A stretch of 64,000 bases of DNA from Methanoculleus horonobensis (GTDB lineage: Archaea; Halobacteriota; Methanomicrobia; Methanomicrobiales; Methanoculleaceae). Of this stretch, positions 17,606 through 25,817 are shown one piece after another (positions within the stretch are counted from its first letter, which is position 1; each line of letters opens with the position of its first letter). The DNA lies in assembly GCF_001602375.1 (NCBI RefSeq), contig NZ_BCNY01000004.1, positions 39,416-103,415 on the forward strand, read 5' to 3'. A program made the position numbers and the translations under genes. The notes beneath the pieces were generated by a model. It was not told the origin of the DNA and did no database searches. It was given only the letters and a program-made list of their open reading frames with translations.

Positions 17606-18061
17606 TTACCCGGCTGCCTGCTCCTGCTTGGCGCTGACGATATCCACGAGTTCGATCTCGAATGTCAGGGGCTGGCCGGCAAGGGGATGGTTTGCGTCCA
17701 GCGTCACGGTCGACTCCGAGACGTCGCTCACAACGACGACGGCCGCCTGGCCGTCCGGCTGCTGAACCTGGAGTTGCTGGCCGGGTTCGGGGTTGATCTC
17801 CTCGGGGAACTGTCCCCTGTCCACCGTGATGGTCATCTCCTCGCGGTGTGGGCCGTATGCCTCTTCGGGCGGGACCCTCATCGTCTTCGTCTCTCCCGGC
17901 TCCATGCCGACCACGGCCCGCTCGAACCCGGGGATGATCTGGCCGCTGCCGATGGTGAACTCGATAGGCGTTCGTTCTTCTGACGTGTCAAAGACCGTTC
18001 CGTCTTCAAGTTTTCCGGTGTAGTGCACCTTTACGGTGTCGCCTTCTTTTGCCTGCGCCAT
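17606..18061 (-). CDS. FKBP-type peptidyl-prolyl cis-trans isomerase (SlyD-like)
   Basis: 151 residues. FKBP core motifs: GDTVKVHYTGKLEDGTVFDT, FTIGSGQIIPGFERAVVGM and MRVPPEEAYG, followed by an inserted chaperone flap (VDRGQFPEEINPEPGQQLQ) and a closing NHPLAGQPLTFEIELVDI. This is the short archaeal FKBP/SlyD type, a cytosolic folding helper that speeds proline isomerisation. No His-rich tail is present. It converges with polX with 4 bp between the stops. Confidence 0.95.
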   Translation of the reverse strand: MAQAKEGDTVKVHYTGKLEDGTVFDTSEERTPIEFTIGSGQIIPGFERAVVGMEPGETKTMRVPPEEAYGPHREEMTITVDRGQFPEEINPEPGQQLQVQQPDGQAAVVVVSDVSESTVTLDANHPLAGQPLTFEIELVDIVSAKQEQAAG

Positions 18062-18208
18062 ACTACATCACCACCCGGGGCGTTGTTGCCGATCCCTATT
18101 TATGCATGCCGGTTGGTCGCGGTTAGCCGGATCTCGGGGAATTTACCGGCCATTTTATCCCGGCCGGGATTCCCTGAACTATCCCGGCTCGCGAAGGCCG
18201 GCGGATCT

Positions 18209-18850
18209 TCATCTACCGCCCTTTCGGATGGCGTGCAGAACCCCTATCACGCCCTTCACATCGTAGCCGGGCGTCCGCTCTATCTCAAAATCGTAGTGCT
18301 CCCCGATGTAGTCGAGGAGCCTCCTGTTCACCGGCCCCCCGATCGGGGGCATGTGGAGTTCCATCTCGATCCGGCGCACCCCATCAAGGTGTTGTGGCCT
18401 GATGAACCACTCCGCCCCCTCGCAGTCGCACTTTAAGAAGTCGCACCCCCCGGCCGCGGCGGCGAACTCCTCGAGGGTGCAGGTCGTCACGGCGAGGGTT
18501 CTCTCTCCCCAGGCGATCCGGACTCTCTCCCCCGTGCCGAGCGCCCCGTCCACCACATCGACACCTCCGCCGTTTCGTGCGACGTTCTCCCGGAGCGCCT
18601 CTGTGAGGATGGGTTCGACGGCCAGCACGTGCCTCGAACGACGGGCGGCCCGGATGCAGAAAGCGCCCACGTTGGCCCCGATGTCCAGGACGATCTCGTC
18701 GGGCCGGATGTCGTCGAAGCGGTACTCGCCGACGACGTAGACGGCGTCGGCTCCGTGCGGCATCCTCCTGAAGGTTACCCCGTCGGGGGTGGTGAACAGG
18801 GACGTGTTCCCGGGATCGATGCCGGGTTTCCCGGCGTGATTTCGATACAT
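18209..18850 (-). CDS. FkbM-family SAM-dependent methyltransferase
   Basis: 213 residues. SAM-binding motif I is VLDIGANVGAFCIRAARR, motif II AVEPILTEALRENVARNG, and the FkbM motif CDFLKCDCEGAEWFI is clear. The family O-methylates sugars, lipids or other small molecules; the substrate is unknown. A TATA-like CATATAGGG at about 18876-18884 on this strand would give a nearly leaderless message from the ATG at 18850. Confidence 0.9.
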   Translation of the reverse strand: MYRNHAGKPGIDPGNTSLFTTPDGVTFRRMPHGADAVYVVGEYRFDDIRPDEIVLDIGANVGAFCIRAARRSRHVLAVEPILTEALRENVARNGGGVDVVDGALGTGERVRIAWGERTLAVTTCTLEEFAAAAGGCDFLKCDCEGAEWFIRPQHLDGVRRIEMELHMPPIGGPVNRRLLDYIGEHYDFEIERTPGYDVKGVIGVLHAIRKGGR

Positions 18851-19167
18851 CGCACCGTATAGTGTTGGGAATCCTCCCTATATGGGCATTGCTTCTTCAT
18901 TTCTTTCGGCGCGTCGCCTTCTCCGTCTCTTGCGCTCTCCGGATCCGCATCGTCCCGGGGCTCCGAATTTTTTCACCTTATTAACCCTTTTTGTCCCGGG
19001 CATCGTTGGTCTGCATCGCCGGAATCGATATACTATGGACAAAATCGACGTCGCGAGCAAATTCCGGCGGCAAACGGGCCATTTTTATAAGCATATATTT
19101 ATTAATTGGTGCTCATAGATGCTGTGTGCAGTAAGTCTCAAAACTGTATTTGAGGGGGAGATTTGCG
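18851..19167. promoter_or_regulatory. Divergent intergenic region with long leader to the glycosyltransferase
   Basis: 317 bp without a gene. The left end carries the fkbM-type gene promoter. On the plus strand a strong AT block (tttttataagcatatattta, about 19082-19101) is the only good TATA candidate. It would produce a leader of roughly 40-60 nt before the ATG at 19168, which carries GAGGGGGAG as ribosome binding site. Confidence 0.5.
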
Positions 19168-20427
19168 ATGGCCTATATGGACGGAATAACCTGCATCTGC
19201 GAAAACGGCCGGACGCTCGAGGACCACCGGCCCATCGTCGGCGACGAAGTCATCTCCGGGATCTACCGCAAGGCGGCGGTTCTCCAGGGAAGACGGATCC
19301 TTCACGTGAACTCGACCTACCAGAGCGGCGGCGTGGCGGAGATGATCCTCTCGCTCGTTCCGCTCATGAACGACGTCGGGATCAGGACGCAGTGGAATAT
19401 CCTGACCGGCGAGGGTGACTTCTTCACCATCACCAAGAACTTCCATAACGCGCTCCAGGGACAGGCGATATCGTTCTCGGACGATGAGAAGCAGCTCTAC
19501 CTCAAAACGAACGAGGGCTTCTCCGGGCAGATGAAGATTGACCACGACCTTGTGGTCATCCACGACCCGCAGCCCCTGCCCCTGATCCGGTTCTACGAGA
19601 AGACCCAGCCCTGGGTCTGGCGGTGCCACGTCGATCTCTCGAACCCTGATGCGAACCTCTGGGAGTTCCTCAAGGACTTTGTCCTTGACTACGACCGGAT
19701 GGTCATCTCGCACGAGGAGTACCGGCGCCGCGGGATGCCGATGGAGCAGTGGATCTGCCGCCCGGCGATCGACCCCCTCTCGGAGAAGAACCGCGATCTC
19801 ACTGACGCGGAGATCGCAGGGCTTCTTGAGAAGTACGGCGTGCCGATAGACAAGCCGCTGATCACCCAGATCTCGCGGTTCGATAAGTGGAAGGACCCCG
19901 AGGGCGTCGTCGACGTCTTTGCCCGGGTACGCGAACACGTCGACTGCAGGCTGGTGCTCTGCGGGAGCATGGCTCCGGACGACCCCGAAGGCTGGGCGAT
20001 CTACCGTAGCGTCGAGGAGAAGGCGCGGGAGTTCATCGAGGCCGGCGACGTCATCCTGATCACCGCCGAAGACCACCTGCTGGTCAACGCCCTGCAGCGA
20101 GTCTCGTGCGTCATCCTCCAGAAGTCGCTCCGCGAAGGGTTCGGTCTGACCGTCACCGAAGGACTCTGGAAAGGGCGTCCGGTCATCGCGTCCCGGGTCG
20201 GGGGCATATCGCTCCAGATCGAGGACGGGGAGACCGGTTTCCTCCTCGACCCGACTGATACCGAGGGATTTGCCTGGAGGATCCGGCAGGTTCTCGAGAA
20301 TCCTGATCTCGGAGAGCGGCTCGGCCGGGCAGGCAAAGAGCACGTCCGGCAGAACTTCCTGATCACCCGTCTTCTCTCCGACTATCTGGACATGCTGAGC
20401 GCGGAGCTCGGCGTTCAGAATACATAA
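19168..20427 (+). CDS. GT4 glycosyltransferase, trehalose synthase (TreT)-like
   Basis: 419 residues. The N-terminal half has HVNSTYQSGGVAEMILSLVP, close to the GGVAE signature of TreT enzymes, plus FFTITKNFHNALQG. The C-terminal half carries the GT-B donor site ISRFDKWKDPEGVV, LREGFGLTVTEGLWKGRPV (E-x7-E) and GGISLQIEDGETGFLL. TreT-type enzymes join a nucleotide-sugar and glucose into trehalose, an osmolyte in some archaea; the true acceptor here is not proven. The ATG at 19168 has a strong Shine-Dalgarno 7 bases upstream; the TTG at 19150 is therefore rejected. Confidence 0.87.
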   Translation: MAYMDGITCICENGRTLEDHRPIVGDEVISGIYRKAAVLQGRRILHVNSTYQSGGVAEMILSLVPLMNDVGIRTQWNILTGEGDFFTITKNFHNALQGQAISFSDDEKQLYLKTNEGFSGQMKIDHDLVVIHDPQPLPLIRFYEKTQPWVWRCHVDLSNPDANLWEFLKDFVLDYDRMVISHEEYRRRGMPMEQWICRPAIDPLSEKNRDLTDAEIAGLLEKYGVPIDKPLITQISRFDKWKDPEGVVDVFARVREHVDCRLVLCGSMAPDDPEGWAIYRSVEEKAREFIEAGDVILITAEDHLLVNALQRVSCVILQKSLREGFGLTVTEGLWKGRPVIASRVGGISLQIEDGETGFLLDPTDTEGFAWRIRQVLENPDLGERLGRAGKEHVRQNFLITRLLSDYLDMLSAELGVQNT

Positions 20428-21033
20428 AAAAAGGCATACAATCCCGATACACGTACTGCGGGCGGGGCCGTTAAAGCGGTCTCACGGCCGCGCCCATCCG
20501 GCAGATTCGTCTGGACTTATTTCGGGGATCCGGTTTTTTTTCCGGAGGGAGGCGCTTTCGGGTCGGGTTGCCCCGTCGCGCCCCCCTATGCAGGGCAGGT
20601 GGCAGAGATGGCCGGCCGAACCCGGGCAGGAGTTTGCAGCACCCTATCCTTTACATATGCTATTTGCGGGTCTTAGGGCAGATAATCCTCGATTTTTTCG
20701 ATGGCGATGAGACTCCGGAAGACAAGAGATTGTACGTACCTGTTGACGCCACCACCCCCAGACGGTGTAGAATACGTGTCAGTCTATATAATCATTTCTC
20801 CGGACGGGACCGGTGCCGCAACCCCGGTGAATCCCGCCGCACCTCCGGGTTCCCATGCGGTGATCCCGCCGGTTCATACCGGACGGTGCTCCTGATTCGG
20901 GGAAAGCGTCCCGGGTCAACGACTGTTCTGCTCTGCCGCCCTTCCGGTGCGTCTCAAGCATCCCGGTGAGCTGCGCCGGCCCGGCAAAAAGGTTTGTGGA
21001 GGCCGGCTCCGCACGCCGCCGGCCTGTATGCCC
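20428..21033. other. 606-bp gene-free region
   Basis: A T8 tract at about 20534-20541 after a G/C-rich stretch is a likely terminator for the glycosyltransferase. A palindrome TCGA-ttttt-TCGA lies near 20690-20701. A 64-residue frame at 20701-20895 (two Pro-rich stretches, one hydrophobic strand) has no match I recognise and no good start signal, so I do not call it. Nothing else is seen. Confidence 0.5.
20530..20544 (+). terminator. T-rich terminator after the glycosyltransferase gene
   Basis: Eight T residues in a row about 110 bp after the stop at 20427. Archaeal RNA polymerase ends at such U tracts without needing a hairpin, although CCGG on both sides could form a small stem. Confidence 0.45.
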
Positions 21034-22617
21034 TTACCGCCCGCCAGCCGCCTCGACGATCTCGATCGGTCGGGTCAACCTGGCCCGTGCGATGGTCTTT
21101 CCTTTCATCCCCTCGATGATCTGTTCGGCGGCTTCGATGGGCACGTCGACGGTGGAGTAGGTGTCGTAGATGTTGATCGCGCCGATGGCGCTGCCGGAGA
21201 TCCCGGTCTCCCCCGCGAGCGCTCCGACGATATCCTTCGGCCTGATCTGGTGTTCCCTTCCAACCGGGATCCTGAGAAGAGCCTGCCCCCGGGTCGGTCT
21301 GATATCCTGTGGCTGGCCCTGGGCGGTCCCGCCGATTTCCAGTTTCAGGAGGGCGGCGGCGACCTCGAGCGAGGTGTAGTCCTCGGTGATGATCCGCTCG
21401 ATGAGATTCACGTACTTGTCGAGATCACCCGCCTCGATGGTCTGTTGCACCCGCTCGATGAGTTTACGCGTCCGGCTCTCTTCGACGTCCCCCTGTGTCG
21501 GGAGCGGGATCCGGGCGATGTTGATCTTCGTGTAGTTCTGAATCGTCCGGAGTTTGAAGTACTCTTTTTGGCCCACGAACGTGACGGCCCGGCCGGCGCG
21601 CCCGGCCCGCGCCGTCCTGCCGATGCGGTGGATGTAGTAATCGATGTCCTGCGGGACGTCGTAGTTGATGACCAGGTCGACGTCCTCGACGTCGATGCCC
21701 CGTGCGGCGACGTCTGTCGCGACCAGGACGTCGATGCTCCCGCCGCGGAACTTTGCCATCACCCGGTCGCGCAACGTCTGCTTCATGTCTCCGTGGAGCC
21801 CCTCGGCGAAGTGGCCGCGGGCCTGGAGGTGCGTGGTCAGGTCGTCGACACCCCTCTTGGTGTTCGAGAAGATCAGGGTCAGATCGGGGTCGTACATGTC
21901 GAGCAGCCGGGTGAGGACCTCAAGTTTGTCGCGGTTGCGCACCTCAAGGTAGAGCTGCTCGATCTGCGGGACGGTCACTTCCCGGCGCGCGACCGAGATG
22001 AACTCGGGGTTCTTCTGGAACTTCTTCGAGATCTCCAGGATGGGTCGGGGGAGGGTGGCCGAGAAGAGGATCGTCTGGCGGTCACGCGGGGTCTCGTCGA
22101 GGATCTTCTCGATGTCTTCACGAAAGCCCATGTCCAGCATCTGGTCGGCCTCATCGAGGACGACGAGTTTCACCGCGCCAAACGAGAGCGTCCCGCGGTC
22201 GAGGTGGTCGAGCACCCGGCCGGGTGTCCCGACGACGATCTGGACGCCGCGTTCCAGCGCCCGGAACTGCCGATCGATCGGCTGGCCGCCGTAGATCGGG
22301 AGGATGTTGATGCCCCGGTGATGTTTCGCGAGGTGGGAAAACTCTTCGGCGGTCTGGATGGCGAGTTCCCGGGTGGGGGAGAGGACGAGCACCTGCGTCT
22401 TCCGGCTGTCGGGGTCGACACGCTCGATCGCCGGGACGCCGAACGCCGCCGTCTTTCCTGTTCCGGTCTGTGCCTGGCCGGTCACGTCGCGTCCGTCGAG
22501 TATCGCCGGTATGGTGCTGGTCTGGATGGGCGTGGGCTCCTCAAAGCCCATATCTTCTATTGCGCGGAGTGTCTTTGGCGAGATATTGAGTTCCTGGAAG
22601 GTAATATTCTTCTCCAT
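21034..22617 (-). CDS. DEAD-box RNA helicase with DbpA-type RNA-binding domain
   Basis: 527 residues. Helicase motifs: Q motif with TPIQTSTIP, Walker A AQTGTGKT, PTRELA, TPGRVLD, DEAD (VLDEADQMLDMGF), SAT (LFSATLP) and HRIGRTARAGRAG. The last ~75 residues (LLRIPVGREHQIRPKDIVGAL, then IGAINIYDTYSTVDVP) form a DbpA/CsdA-like RRM that targets structured RNA. The role is RNA unwinding in ribosome assembly or cold response, by family. The start at 22617 lies ~27 bases from a TATA box (CATATAAAG on this strand); the longer frame starting at 22728 crosses that promoter and is not used. Confidence 0.96.
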   Translation of the reverse strand: MEKNITFQELNISPKTLRAIEDMGFEEPTPIQTSTIPAILDGRDVTGQAQTGTGKTAAFGVPAIERVDPDSRKTQVLVLSPTRELAIQTAEEFSHLAKHHRGINILPIYGGQPIDRQFRALERGVQIVVGTPGRVLDHLDRGTLSFGAVKLVVLDEADQMLDMGFREDIEKILDETPRDRQTILFSATLPRPILEISKKFQKNPEFISVARREVTVPQIEQLYLEVRNRDKLEVLTRLLDMYDPDLTLIFSNTKRGVDDLTTHLQARGHFAEGLHGDMKQTLRDRVMAKFRGGSIDVLVATDVAARGIDVEDVDLVINYDVPQDIDYYIHRIGRTARAGRAGRAVTFVGQKEYFKLRTIQNYTKINIARIPLPTQGDVEESRTRKLIERVQQTIEAGDLDKYVNLIERIITEDYTSLEVAAALLKLEIGGTAQGQPQDIRPTRGQALLRIPVGREHQIRPKDIVGALAGETGISGSAIGAINIYDTYSTVDVPIEAAEQIIEGMKGKTIARARLTRPIEIVEAAGGR

Positions 22618-22641
22618 TCTTCCACTTCTTGGTTCTGAGAC

Positions 22642-22652
22642 CTCTTTATATG
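22642..22652. promoter_or_regulatory. Shared divergent TATA element
   Basis: CTCTTTATATG reads as a TATA box on both strands. It is ~27 bases from the helicase ATG (22617) on the minus strand and a similar distance from TTG/GTG codons at 22672/22678 on the plus strand. Confidence 0.5.
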
Positions 22653-22713
22653 TCGCATCCCATGCCGGGTTTTGCCCGTGAAACATATCCGTCACCGCGG
22701 CAAACCTGCACTG

Positions 22714-23436
22714 ATGGATCCCCGACATTCTCCGGCGGCGATGCGGGAAGCCTACCGCCTCTACGCCGCCGCCCGCCCTGATTTAGGCGGCATTCTCCTG
22801 CCCGGGCTCCTGCCCCACGACGCCTGCGATGCCGCATCCCGGAGATCCGGCCGCGTGAAGGTGCTCTTCGTCGCGGAGTCTCCGCCCTGGGCCGCCGGGC
22901 GGCACGAGATCGCGGAACCGGCCGATTGCCGGAGCCCCGGCTACCCCTACTTCTGGAACGATCGCTACGACGCGCCGTGCCGTCCCGGCGCCGCGCCCCT
23001 CTCCCGTGGGCTCGCGGAGAACCTGTTTCGTCTGCTCGGGCTCGACGGCAGCTCGCGCCGGGAGAACCTCGATCTCTTCACTGAGAGGGGTCTCTTCCTC
23101 GTCGATACGGTCAGGTGCGTCTTTCGGAAGAACCGTAAGCCTGCCATCCCGGCAGATCTGGTCAGGATGAGCGCCCAAAAGACGCTCGCCCCGGAACTTG
23201 CCGCCCTCGCCCCGGAGTACGTCGTCGCCCTCGGGAATACGGCGCTCACCGGCCTTCGGTGTATCGAGCCCTACGCGAGCGCTCTCTGTGGTGCCGGGAC
23301 GATCACCGGGCTATCCCGGGAGGCGATCTTCGAGGAGAGCCGGCTCCTCTGTCTTCCCTACCCGGGCGGGCGCAACCGGCGGTACCTGGATGCCATCGAG
23401 TCGGGGTTCGATATCCTCCGGAACCTTTCGAGGTGA
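22714..23436 (+). CDS. Uracil-DNA glycosylase-like fold protein
   Basis: 240 residues from the ATG at 22714; GTG at 22678 or TTG at 22672 are possible earlier starts. The strand-loop VKVLFVAESPPWA, the middle YVVALGNTALTGL and the C-terminal LLCLPYPGGRNRRYL resemble the GExPG, LGN/GxxA and (H/P)PS-type segments of the uracil-DNA glycosylase superfamily. The catalytic residues of the known UDG families are not clearly present, so activity is uncertain. The gene is divergent from the RNA helicase and converges on the hsp20 gene. Confidence 0.6.
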   Translation: MDPRHSPAAMREAYRLYAAARPDLGGILLPGLLPHDACDAASRRSGRVKVLFVAESPPWAAGRHEIAEPADCRSPGYPYFWNDRYDAPCRPGAAPLSRGLAENLFRLLGLDGSSRRENLDLFTERGLFLVDTVRCVFRKNRKPAIPADLVRMSAQKTLAPELAALAPEYVVALGNTALTGLRCIEPYASALCGAGTITGLSREAIFEESRLLCLPYPGGRNRRYLDAIESGFDILRNLSR

Positions 23437-23441
23437 CCGGC

Positions 23442-24128
23442 TTACTCCTCGAGTTTCCTCTTCCCCTCTTTGTAGAGCTGCTCCTTCTGCTCGCGGAGCT
23501 TCGCGGCCGTCTCCTGCTCTTCGGGACTCCCCCGCTCCTCGAGTTCGATCCCCTCCGCCGCTCCCATCACGTCCCGTGAGCTCGGGTACCCGGATGGTTC
23601 TATCTTCTCCCGCGCCTCCCGGTATCCTTCCTCCACCTGCTTCCTGTGCTGCTCGGCGGCCTGGCCGGCCTCTTCGGTCAGCGAGATCTCTTTTCCGCGA
23701 GTCTCGGGAACCTTCTTCAGCCGCACCTCGAGGACGCCGTTCTTGAACGTGGCGGTCGCCCCCTCGTCGCGGACCTCGGTCGGGAGGGAGACCGTCCGGG
23801 AGATCGCGCCGAACCTCCGTTCCCGCACGTGATATCCGGCCTGTCTTTCCTCCTTCGCCTCCTCTCTTCTGGCGGTGACCCTGAGCGTCCTCGCATCAAG
23901 GAGCCGGACGGATATCCCCTCCCTCTCGACGCCGGGGAGGTCGGCAACGACCACGACGTCGTCCTCGTGCTCGACGACGTCGACAACCGTCCCGGCTCCC
24001 CCGAGCGTGGGCACCTGCTGTGCGGCTCCCGAGAGCCGCTCCATCACCTCGGAGAACTGCTTCTGCATATCCCCTATCATCTGGTCGAATTCGCTCCAGA
24101 TCTCGCGTGACGGTCTTCTCCATGCCAT
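23442..24128 (-). CDS. Small heat-shock protein (Hsp20/alpha-crystallin) with long charged tail
   Basis: 228 residues. The alpha-crystallin domain spans about residues 45-140: VDVVEHEDDVVVVADLPGVE, RTLRVTARREEAKE, ERRFGAISRTVSLPTEV and FKNGVLEVRLKK. The I-x-I region is followed by an unusual ~80-residue tail rich in Glu, Lys and Gln (EEAGQAAEQHRKQVEEGYRE and so on), likely helical. Hsp20 holds unfolded proteins. The start at 24128 (MAWRRPSREIWSEF) is preferred to an ATG at 24224. TATA-like CTATATG lies near 24190. Confidence 0.93.
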   Translation of the reverse strand: MAWRRPSREIWSEFDQMIGDMQKQFSEVMERLSGAAQQVPTLGGAGTVVDVVEHEDDVVVVADLPGVEREGISVRLLDARTLRVTARREEAKEERQAGYHVRERRFGAISRTVSLPTEVRDEGATATFKNGVLEVRLKKVPETRGKEISLTEEAGQAAEQHRKQVEEGYREAREKIEPSGYPSSRDVMGAAEGIELEERGSPEEQETAAKLREQKEQLYKEGKRKLEE

Positions 24129-24245
24129 GATTCCCACATCCTGCCGCAATCTTCTGTTGATCTCGGCAGGCTCACAGGGCGCGAACACTTCATATAGGTT
24201 CCTGTGCGGGCAGGGCACCTCCACTCCGGCGTCCTCCCCCCCCCT

Positions 24246-24815
24246 TCAGGCCGGATCGCCGTCCCTCTCCAGCACGTAGGCGATGGTTCCCTCCTCGAAC
24301 CCCTCGCCTCCGGGAGTCCCCCCGGCACAGGTGAACCCGTTCTTCTCGAGCACCCGGACGGATGGGACGAGGTCCGGGTAGGTCGTCGCCACGATCCGCC
24401 GGACGCCGGGAAGGGAGAATGCGGTCGCGATGATGTGGCGCACCGCCTCGGTCGCATAGCCGCGGCGCTGGAACTCTTCGAGCACTGAGTAGCCGATGAA
24501 GACTGTATCGGGAACGGGTGCCGAGGCCAGTCCGCCGCTGCCGACGAGAACCCGGCCGCCCTCGGCGGGGTCGTCCCGCACCCAGTACCAGGTTATGAAG
24601 CAGGGGTCGGTGTTCTCTGCCGTTATCCGGATGAACTCGGCGAGCGTTTCACCGTCGAGCAGCGGCGGCGGCCACGATCCCGGGACGGCGGCGGAGAGGA
24701 GGCGGGCGAGTTCCTGGAGGTCGTCCCGGTCGGCCTCGAGGATTCCGAGCGTGGCGGGGATCAGGTCGAGGTGTTCGGTGCGGATGCGGTGGGAGTTCAT
24801 CGGTGTCACTGCCAT
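24246..24815 (-). CDS. GNAT-family acetyltransferase
   Basis: 189 residues. The GNAT acetyl-CoA site is VFIGYSVLEEFQRRGYATEAV (RRGYAT is the Q/RxxGxG/A loop), followed by ATTYPDLVPSVRVLEKNGFT, typical of RimJ/RimL-like enzymes that acetylate protein N-termini or small amines. The substrate is unknown. The ATG at 24815 has a short AT-rich leader; MNSHRIRT at 24800 is an alternative start. Confidence 0.88.
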   Translation of the reverse strand: MAVTPMNSHRIRTEHLDLIPATLGILEADRDDLQELARLLSAAVPGSWPPPLLDGETLAEFIRITAENTDPCFITWYWVRDDPAEGGRVLVGSGGLASAPVPDTVFIGYSVLEEFQRRGYATEAVRHIIATAFSLPGVRRIVATTYPDLVPSVRVLEKNGFTCAGGTPGGEGFEEGTIAYVLERDGDPA

Positions 24816-24878
24816 GAATGTGTTTTTACTAAAGATAAGGTGGCAGCATACGCGGAAGAAAACAGTTCTCTCCGTCCC

Positions 24879-25679
24879 TTACCCCTCGATCCCGGCGCCC
24901 GCCCCCTCACTCCCGGTGCCCCGGCAATCCCCGGACGTCGCCGCCCCGCCCCCCGTCCGCTCCCCGACAAACGCCGCCGCCTCTCCCGAGAGGGTATACC
25001 GGACGTCTCCTCTCTCCTTCTCCCGGAGCACGACGCCGTCGCCCTTCAGCCTTCGCAGGTGCCACGAGATCGACGAGGCGGTGATCCCGAGCCGTTCGGC
25101 AAGTTCCGGCCGCGACGCTCCGGGGCTCTCCAGCAGCGTGAAGAGGATCTCCCGGGTGTTCGGGTTCTTGAGGTGGATGAGCACCTTCTCTTCGAGAGCC
25201 GAATACTTCTGCCGGTTCTCGAAGTATCCCGTCTGCCCCCCGACGGCGGCGGTGGCGATCATCCCGAACTCCTGCAGTTTCCCGAGGTGGTACCGCAGGG
25301 TTCCCCGGTTTATCCCGAGGTCTTCGGCGAGAGTCCCGAGGCGGATGCCCGGGTGAGCGCGGATGTGGTCGTAGATCGCCGTCCGGGTCTCGTGTTCGAG
25401 CGCGGCGCGTTTTGCAATCCGGCGGTAGCCGAAGAAGAGCCAGACGTTCAGGAGAACGAGGACGTTCGCGACGACCAGGAGTTCGGGGGATGTCCCGATG
25501 AGCATACCGATTATCAGGACCTGGGGCGGAACCTGCCACCACTCGATGGGCGTCAGATCCTGTGGCGGGCCGTCGGGTACGTAGTTGCCGGCAGGGCTGA
25601 CCGTGTACCCGGCGGCTGCAGAGGCGGGGAGAGCGGCCATGAGAACGATCAGGAGTAGAATAGCCGCCCGGCGTCGCAT
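24879..25679 (-). CDS. Membrane-anchored double winged-helix transcription regulator
   Basis: 266 residues. A signal-like N-terminal helix (RRRAAILLLIVLMAALPAS) is followed by a short outside stretch, a second membrane helix (LLVVANVLVLLNVWLFFGY), then two winged-helix units inside the cell: HPGIRLGTLAEDLGINRGTL at ~110-150 and SPGASRPELAERLGITASSI at ~195-240. This layout occurs in methanogen regulators that may sense signals at the membrane. It is divergent from the secreted propeller cluster starting at 25818 and is the obvious candidate controller of it. Confidence 0.88.
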   Translation of the reverse strand: MRRRAAILLLIVLMAALPASAAAGYTVSPAGNYVPDGPPQDLTPIEWWQVPPQVLIIGMLIGTSPELLVVANVLVLLNVWLFFGYRRIAKRAALEHETRTAIYDHIRAHPGIRLGTLAEDLGINRGTLRYHLGKLQEFGMIATAAVGGQTGYFENRQKYSALEEKVLIHLKNPNTREILFTLLESPGASRPELAERLGITASSISWHLRRLKGDGVVLREKERGDVRYTLSGEAAAFVGERTGGGAATSGDCRGTGSEGAGAGIEG

Positions 25680-25777
25680 GCTTCAGAGATTGGGGTAAGG
25701 AACCATTATGTTTGTGCTTTTTCGGCGACCCTCATTGCCGGGTTTCAGAGAAACCGGGGCTTGTGAATAGACGGCCT

Positions 25778-25797
25778 GCACAGAAACCGTATATATT
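25778..25797 (+). promoter_or_regulatory. Cluster promoter 1: GCACAGAAA plus TATA
   Basis: GCACAGAAA at 25778-25786 is followed by a TATA box (CGTATATATTC) at 25788-25798, about 25 bases before the ATG at 25818, so the transcript should be nearly leaderless. The same 9-mer stands right before TATA at 28098 and 29041. Confidence 0.65.
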
Positions 25798-25817
25798 CCC
25801 GCGTCCCAGAACTCACT

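Noticed and set aside
20689..20701. Intrinsic terminator hairpin
   Set aside because: The TCGA-ttttt-TCGA palindrome is too short to be called; the T8 tract at 20534 is the better terminator candidate.
20701..20895. 64-residue small protein
   Set aside because: No ribosome site, no clear TATA at the right distance and no family pattern; kept only as a note on the spacer.
20947..22638. 563-residue plus-strand open frame
   Set aside because: Antisense to the DEAD-box helicase; Asp/Val/Leu-rich shadow with no domain.
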